Positions 60,900-64,000 of a stretch of DNA of 64,000 bases are shown in pieces. Position 1 is the stretch's first letter; every line of letters starts with the position of its first letter. Origin of the DNA: Planctomycetota bacterium. GTDB taxonomy: Bacteria > Planctomycetota > B15-G4. Below the pieces are notes generated by a model, which saw only the letters and a program-made list of their open reading frames with translations, was not told where the DNA came from and made no database searches. Both the position numbers and the translations under genes were made by a program. Where the stretch lies: NCBI GenBank assembly GCA_029259745.1, contig JAJDEO010000050.1, forward strand, positions 1-64,000. The letters run 5' to 3'.

Positions 60900-61409
60900 G
60901 TGGAGTCTCTTCCCCTGGACGCACCGGACCAAGGCCCTGCTGGCCCCAAGAGCGGCCCTCCCCACCGCAGGCTCCTCGTTGCGACCGCGCTCGTGTGTGG
61001 CGTCCTCGCGGGGCTCGGGTTTTTCACGCTCGGGTACGGCGATGGCATCGCGTACCTCAAGAATGACCCTGCGTCGTGTGCCAACTGCCACGTGATGCAG
61101 GAGCACTTCGACACGTGGGTGAAGTCGACGCATCACGGTCAGGCAACGTGCAACGACTGCCACCTGTCGCACGACCCGATCGGCAAGTGGATCACGAAGG
61201 CCGACAACGGCTTCTTCCACTCGCTCGCCTTCACGACGGGCGACTACCACCAGCCGATCCAGATCAAGGCCCGCAACCGCCGCGTCACGCAGGATGCGTG
61301 TCTGCACTGCCACTCGTCGTTCGTCGACGCGCTCAAGCCGCACGATTTCGGGGGCGAGATGACGCTCTGCATCCACTGCCACAACGATGTCGGACACGCC
61401 CTGAAGTGA
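60900..61409 (+). CDS. nrfH: Cytochrome c nitrite reductase small subunit NrfH
   Basis: Membrane-anchored tetrahaem quinol oxidase of the NrfHA complex, 169 aa (GTG start). One N-terminal helix (about 25-46) is followed by four CXXCH sites: CANCH, CNDCH, CLHCH, CIHCH. It passes electrons from quinol to NrfA, encoded 31 nt downstream. No clear FNR or Nar box was found in the 106-nt upstream gap. Confidence 0.94.
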   Translation: MESLPLDAPDQGPAGPKSGPPHRRLLVATALVCGVLAGLGFFTLGYGDGIAYLKNDPASCANCHVMQEHFDTWVKSTHHGQATCNDCHLSHDPIGKWITKADNGFFHSLAFTTGDYHQPIQIKARNRRVTQDACLHCHSSFVDALKPHDFGGEMTLCIHCHNDVGHALK

Positions 61410-61440
61410 CAGGCCTCACCGACGCAAGGAACTCCAGGTC

Positions 61441-63036
61441 ATGCAACGAATGAAGCGCCGGGCGACTGCCGGTTCGACCGTTCAACTCGTGCTCGTCTTC
61501 ATCGCCGCCGTCCTCGCGACGCTGGCCGTCACCTGGGTGCTCGTGACGATGTTCGGGCGCAAGCAGGAGGCGCGCACGCCGTTCGTCCGCGTCGCCGAGA
61601 TCAACGAGATCAGCACCGATCCCGAGCCTTGGAGCCTCAACTGGCCCCACCAGTTCGACGGCTGGAAAGCCACTGCCGGCGACAAGTTCCACGGCGGCGC
61701 TCACTACCTGCCTGAGAGCAAGCTCGACTCGCATCCGTGGTTGAAGCGGCTCTACGCCGGCTACGCCTTCAGCATCGATTACCGCGAAGCGCGCGGTCAT
61801 GCCTACATGCTCTACGACCAGGGCGTGACCGAGCGCGTGACGAAGAAGCCCCAAGCCGGTGCGTGTCTGCACTGCCACGCGTCGAACAGCGTGATGTACC
61901 GCCGCGTCGGCCTCGAGGCGCTGGGCAAGCCGGCCGACGATGCCGCGCTCGCAGCGGGCTTCGACATGCCGGCCGTCATCCGCGGCTTCCAAGAGGTGAG
62001 CACGCTGCCCTACGGCGACGTGCTGGCGCTGATCGCGGCGTCACCCGATGGAACACCCGACGAGAACGATCCGATTGTCCCGCAGCCGCCCTTGGGCGGG
62101 TTCAGCGGAGAACTCGCCGGCGAGCTGCTGCCGAAGGGCCACGCGTTGCCCGGTGAAGTGCATCCCGTCTCGTGCCTCGACTGCCACGACCCGAAGACGA
62201 TGGCGCTCCGTGTGACGCGTCCCGGTTTCGTACTCGGCATCGCGGCCCTCGCGGCCGGCGAGGGAGACGCGGCGCACATCCCGAGCATCGGACGTTGGCG
62301 CAACGGCGATCGCAGTCTCCCGTACAACCCGAACAAGGACGCGACGCGCGCCGAGATGCGGACGTTCGCCTGCGCCCAGTGTCACGTCGAGTACTACTGC
62401 GGCAGCAAGGACACGCTCGAGTTCCCCTGGGCCCAAGGGCTCGCGATGGAGAACATGGAAGCCCACTGGAACGAGAAGACGTTCCCGGACGGCTCGGCGT
62501 TCTACGACTTCGTCCACAAGGAAACAGGCGCCAAGGTGTTGAAGGTGCAACATCCCGAGTTCGAGCTGTGGAGCCAGGGCATCCACGCACGCAGCGGCGT
62601 GAGCTGCGCCGACTGTCACATGCCATACGAACGGCATGGCGCGATGAAGGTGAGTAGCCACAACGTGCGAAGCCCGCTCAAGAACATCAACAACGCGTGT
62701 CAGCACTGTCACAGCGTCGCCGAGGGAGAACTCGCCGCGCGCGTCGCGACGATCCAGAAGCGCACCGTCGACCTCACCGAGCGCGCCGCCGGAGCGCTGA
62801 CGGACATGCTCGACGCAATCCTCGAGGCCCAAGCCGCGGGAGCCAGCGCCGAGGACCTCGCCCCGGCCCTCGAGCTGCAACGCTCGGCGGCGTGGCGTCT
62901 CGACTTCATCAGTAGCGAGAACTCGCAGGGCTTCCACGCCGACCAGGAGGCCGCCCGCATCCTCGGCGAGTCGATCGACCACAGCCGCCAAGCCCAGGCG
63001 ATCGCACTACGCTTGTTGGCGCGCGACGGCGACTGA
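61441..63036 (+). CDS. nrfA: Cytochrome c nitrite reductase catalytic subunit NrfA (CXXCH at haem 1)
   Basis: Periplasmic pentahaem enzyme reducing nitrite to ammonium, 531 aa with an uncleaved-looking N-terminal helix (14-36). Haem sites: CLHCH 142-146, CLDCH 245-249, CAQCH 311-315, CADCH 389-393, CQHCH 420-424. The CAQCHVEYYC and HPEFELWSQGIHARSGVSCADCHMPY wording is diagnostic. The first site is CXXCH, where E. coli has the lysine-ligated CXXCK; other CXXCH NrfA enzymes are known. Confidence 0.93.
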   Translation: MQRMKRRATAGSTVQLVLVFIAAVLATLAVTWVLVTMFGRKQEARTPFVRVAEINEISTDPEPWSLNWPHQFDGWKATAGDKFHGGAHYLPESKLDSHPWLKRLYAGYAFSIDYREARGHAYMLYDQGVTERVTKKPQAGACLHCHASNSVMYRRVGLEALGKPADDAALAAGFDMPAVIRGFQEVSTLPYGDVLALIAASPDGTPDENDPIVPQPPLGGFSGELAGELLPKGHALPGEVHPVSCLDCHDPKTMALRVTRPGFVLGIAALAAGEGDAAHIPSIGRWRNGDRSLPYNPNKDATRAEMRTFACAQCHVEYYCGSKDTLEFPWAQGLAMENMEAHWNEKTFPDGSAFYDFVHKETGAKVLKVQHPEFELWSQGIHARSGVSCADCHMPYERHGAMKVSSHNVRSPLKNINNACQHCHSVAEGELAARVATIQKRTVDLTERAAGALTDMLDAILEAQAAGASAEDLAPALELQRSAAWRLDFISSENSQGFHADQEAARILGESIDHSRQAQAIALRLLARDGD

Positions 63037-63099
63037 GCACACCGGCAGCCCGCTGAAGACAACACGCGTCACGACGAGTTCGCGCCGCGCAGCCGCAAA

Positions 63100-63432
63100 C
63101 TAGGTCGCCCCGTCGATCGCGGCCAAGACGAGCCACGTCCCGACAACGAGCACCACCGCCACGAGCAACAGACGCGGTCCAAGACGTCGGGCCGCAGCAT
63201 CGGCCGCGGCGCTGTGTGGTGCCTCGACCGCGTCGACGATAGCCTGCGCCGCGCTGAGCTCCCCGGCCATCACGACGATCGACACTTTGCCCGCAGCGCT
63301 GTCGTTCCAGGGCACCGTCACAGCGGTGTCCGCCGCGGTTGCGGGATGCAGCCCGCCGGCACGCAGGGCGGTCATGACCTCCTCGGCTTTCCCGATGGCG
63401 ACGGTGGCAACGACTTGCTTGCCGATGTCCAT
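63100..63432 (-). CDS. Small protein, DUF2007-like domain plus C-terminal helix
   Basis: 110 aa from ATG 63432. The N-terminal 75 residues (MDIGKQVVATVAIGKAEEVMTALRAGGL ... GKVSIVVMAGELSAAQAIVDA) have a beta-alpha-beta layout resembling DUF2007 'putative signal transducing' proteins. A single hydrophobic helix near the end (LLLVAVVLVVGTWLVLAA) would anchor it. The start codon lies in a 17-bp tandem repeat. Function unknown. Confidence 0.65.
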   Translation of the reverse strand: MDIGKQVVATVAIGKAEEVMTALRAGGLHPATAADTAVTVPWNDSAAGKVSIVVMAGELSAAQAIVDAVEAPHSAAADAAARRLGPRLLLVAVVLVVGTWLVLAAIDGAT

Positions 63433-63480
63433 GAGAGCGAGTGGTCCATGAGAGCGAGTGGCGCATGAGAGCGAGTGGCG
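63430..63480 (-). repeat. 17-bp tandem repeat x3 across a start codon
   Basis: Three copies of CATGAGAGCGAGTGG plus two bases (63430-63446, 63447-63463, 63464-63480). On the minus strand each copy provides an ATG preceded by CACTCGCTCTC; the last ATG starts the 63100-63432 gene. Because 17 is not a multiple of 3, the three ATGs are in different frames. Confidence 0.85.
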
Positions 63481-63517
63481 CAGAGCAGGAACGGGTGGGA
63501 CACGGACCCTTCGCACC

Positions 63518-63683
63518 CTCGTGGTGTGATTCAAAAGTTCGCGTCATTTGTTTCGCGCCCGCCTCGCCGCTGGCTGTGTTGCAGCTCCTCGACGAATCCA
63601 CCCATTCGCCTGCGTCGACGCGCCTTGCCAGCGACGACGATCACACAAAACTAACTTCGCGAACTCTTGAATCACACCACGAG
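63518..63683. repeat. Palindromic element copy 3 (core on the plus strand)
   Basis: A 166-bp near-palindrome. The outer 26-nt arms (63518-63543 and 63658-63683) match at 25 of 26 positions (CTCGTGGTGTGATTC and onward); the inner arms share CGCTGGC. The core CCTCGACGAATCC is at 63587-63599, and the centre falls directly after the following A, as in copy 1. The minus-strand gene at 63432 lies 85 nt away, so the minus-strand form would be in its leader. Confidence 0.85.
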
Positions 63684-64000
63684 CAGCCCGTGGCAAGAGT
63701 CATTCCGCCCGTGGCGCCGCCCCTCTCCACGCCCCGTCACCCGACGACGGCGGCCAACACCCCCAAAGGCACACCGCGCCGTCCCCCCTTACGCCGCGCT
63801 CCGCCTGAGCTCCGCAAGGGCTCCACTCCGCGCGGCTGCCCTGACGACGAAGCCCGTGTCAGGGCGATCGCGAGAAGGCAAGACCGGCACCCGACTCACC
63901 AGCACCAGAGGCCACCTGCAGACCCCGCCACACCCCCGCAGCCCCACGTCCCCGAGGTGTACGGCCGGGCACATCGGTGACAGTGCGTCCGGGCACATGG
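63684..64000. other. No gene recognised
   Basis: Pro/Arg-rich open frames on both strands here have no family resemblance and poor third-position bias. No tRNA, repeat or promoter was found. It may be intergenic or hold the end of a gene outside the window. Confidence 0.5.

Noticed and set aside
63441..63980. 179-codon plus frame near the window end
   Set aside because: Crosses the tandem repeat and palindrome copy 3; low-complexity Pro/Arg/Thr composition and no start signal.

Overview
This window is a GC-rich bacterial chromosome segment made almost entirely of core housekeeping clusters. Features that together suggest a Planctomycetota-like (or other deep, outer-membrane-bearing) bacterium are: a division/cell-wall cluster without murD, an r-protein superoperon lacking several usual members, an EF-G with mitochondrial/spirochaete-type wording, MlaEFD lipid transport, NrfHA, and a secreted esterase whose C-terminal domain is common in large marine planctomycetes. 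This placement is inference; no 16S rRNA or species marker is present. The MurE motif points to meso-diaminopimelate peptidoglycan.

Layout. (1) Bases 1-12980, minus strand: a dcw operon read mraZ-rsmH-ftsL-like-ftsI-murE-murF-mraY-ftsW-lysM-murG-murC-murB, with almost every junction overlapping by 1-13 nt (41 nt at murC/murB with the chosen start) and a putative MraZ operator upstream. (2) 13254-17415: a small zinc-ribbon protein (minus) divergent from dnaE (plus). (3) 17673-49443, minus strand: one long transcription/translation array. In transcription order it is tRNA-Thr-Tyr-Gly-Thr, tuf, tRNA-Trp, secE, nusG, L11-L1-L10-L12, rpoB-rpoC, S12-S7-fusA, the S10/spc/alpha clusters through secY-adk-infA-L36-S13-S11-rpoA-L17, ending in a lipoprotein overlapping L17. 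Sigma70-like promoters are visible before the tRNAs and before S10. S14, L30, S4 and L33 are missing from their usual places. (4) 49910-53217: a PLP enzyme of the cystathionine synthase/lyase family, an HU-like protein, and trpS-dtd. (5) 53275-58554, plus strand: a coupled cluster of a WP-motif lipoprotein, mlaE, mlaF, mlaD and an EamA transporter. (6) 58942-63432: a secreted esterase, a Cys-rich small protein with a leader/core look, the nrfHA nitrite reductase pair and a small membrane protein.

The most unusual signal is a family of three ~160-bp imperfect palindromes (18876-19037, 58755-58911, 63518-63683). Their arms differ between copies, yet each copy pairs with itself, and the exact centre of all three carries the same short core (CCTCGACGAATCC). 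In my hand alignment the arm differences strongly favour G-U pairs on one strand, as expected for a structured RNA, although a strand-biased mutational origin is possible. One copy sits between rpoA and rplQ inside the ribosomal operon. All claims come from reading the sequence; no database search was run.
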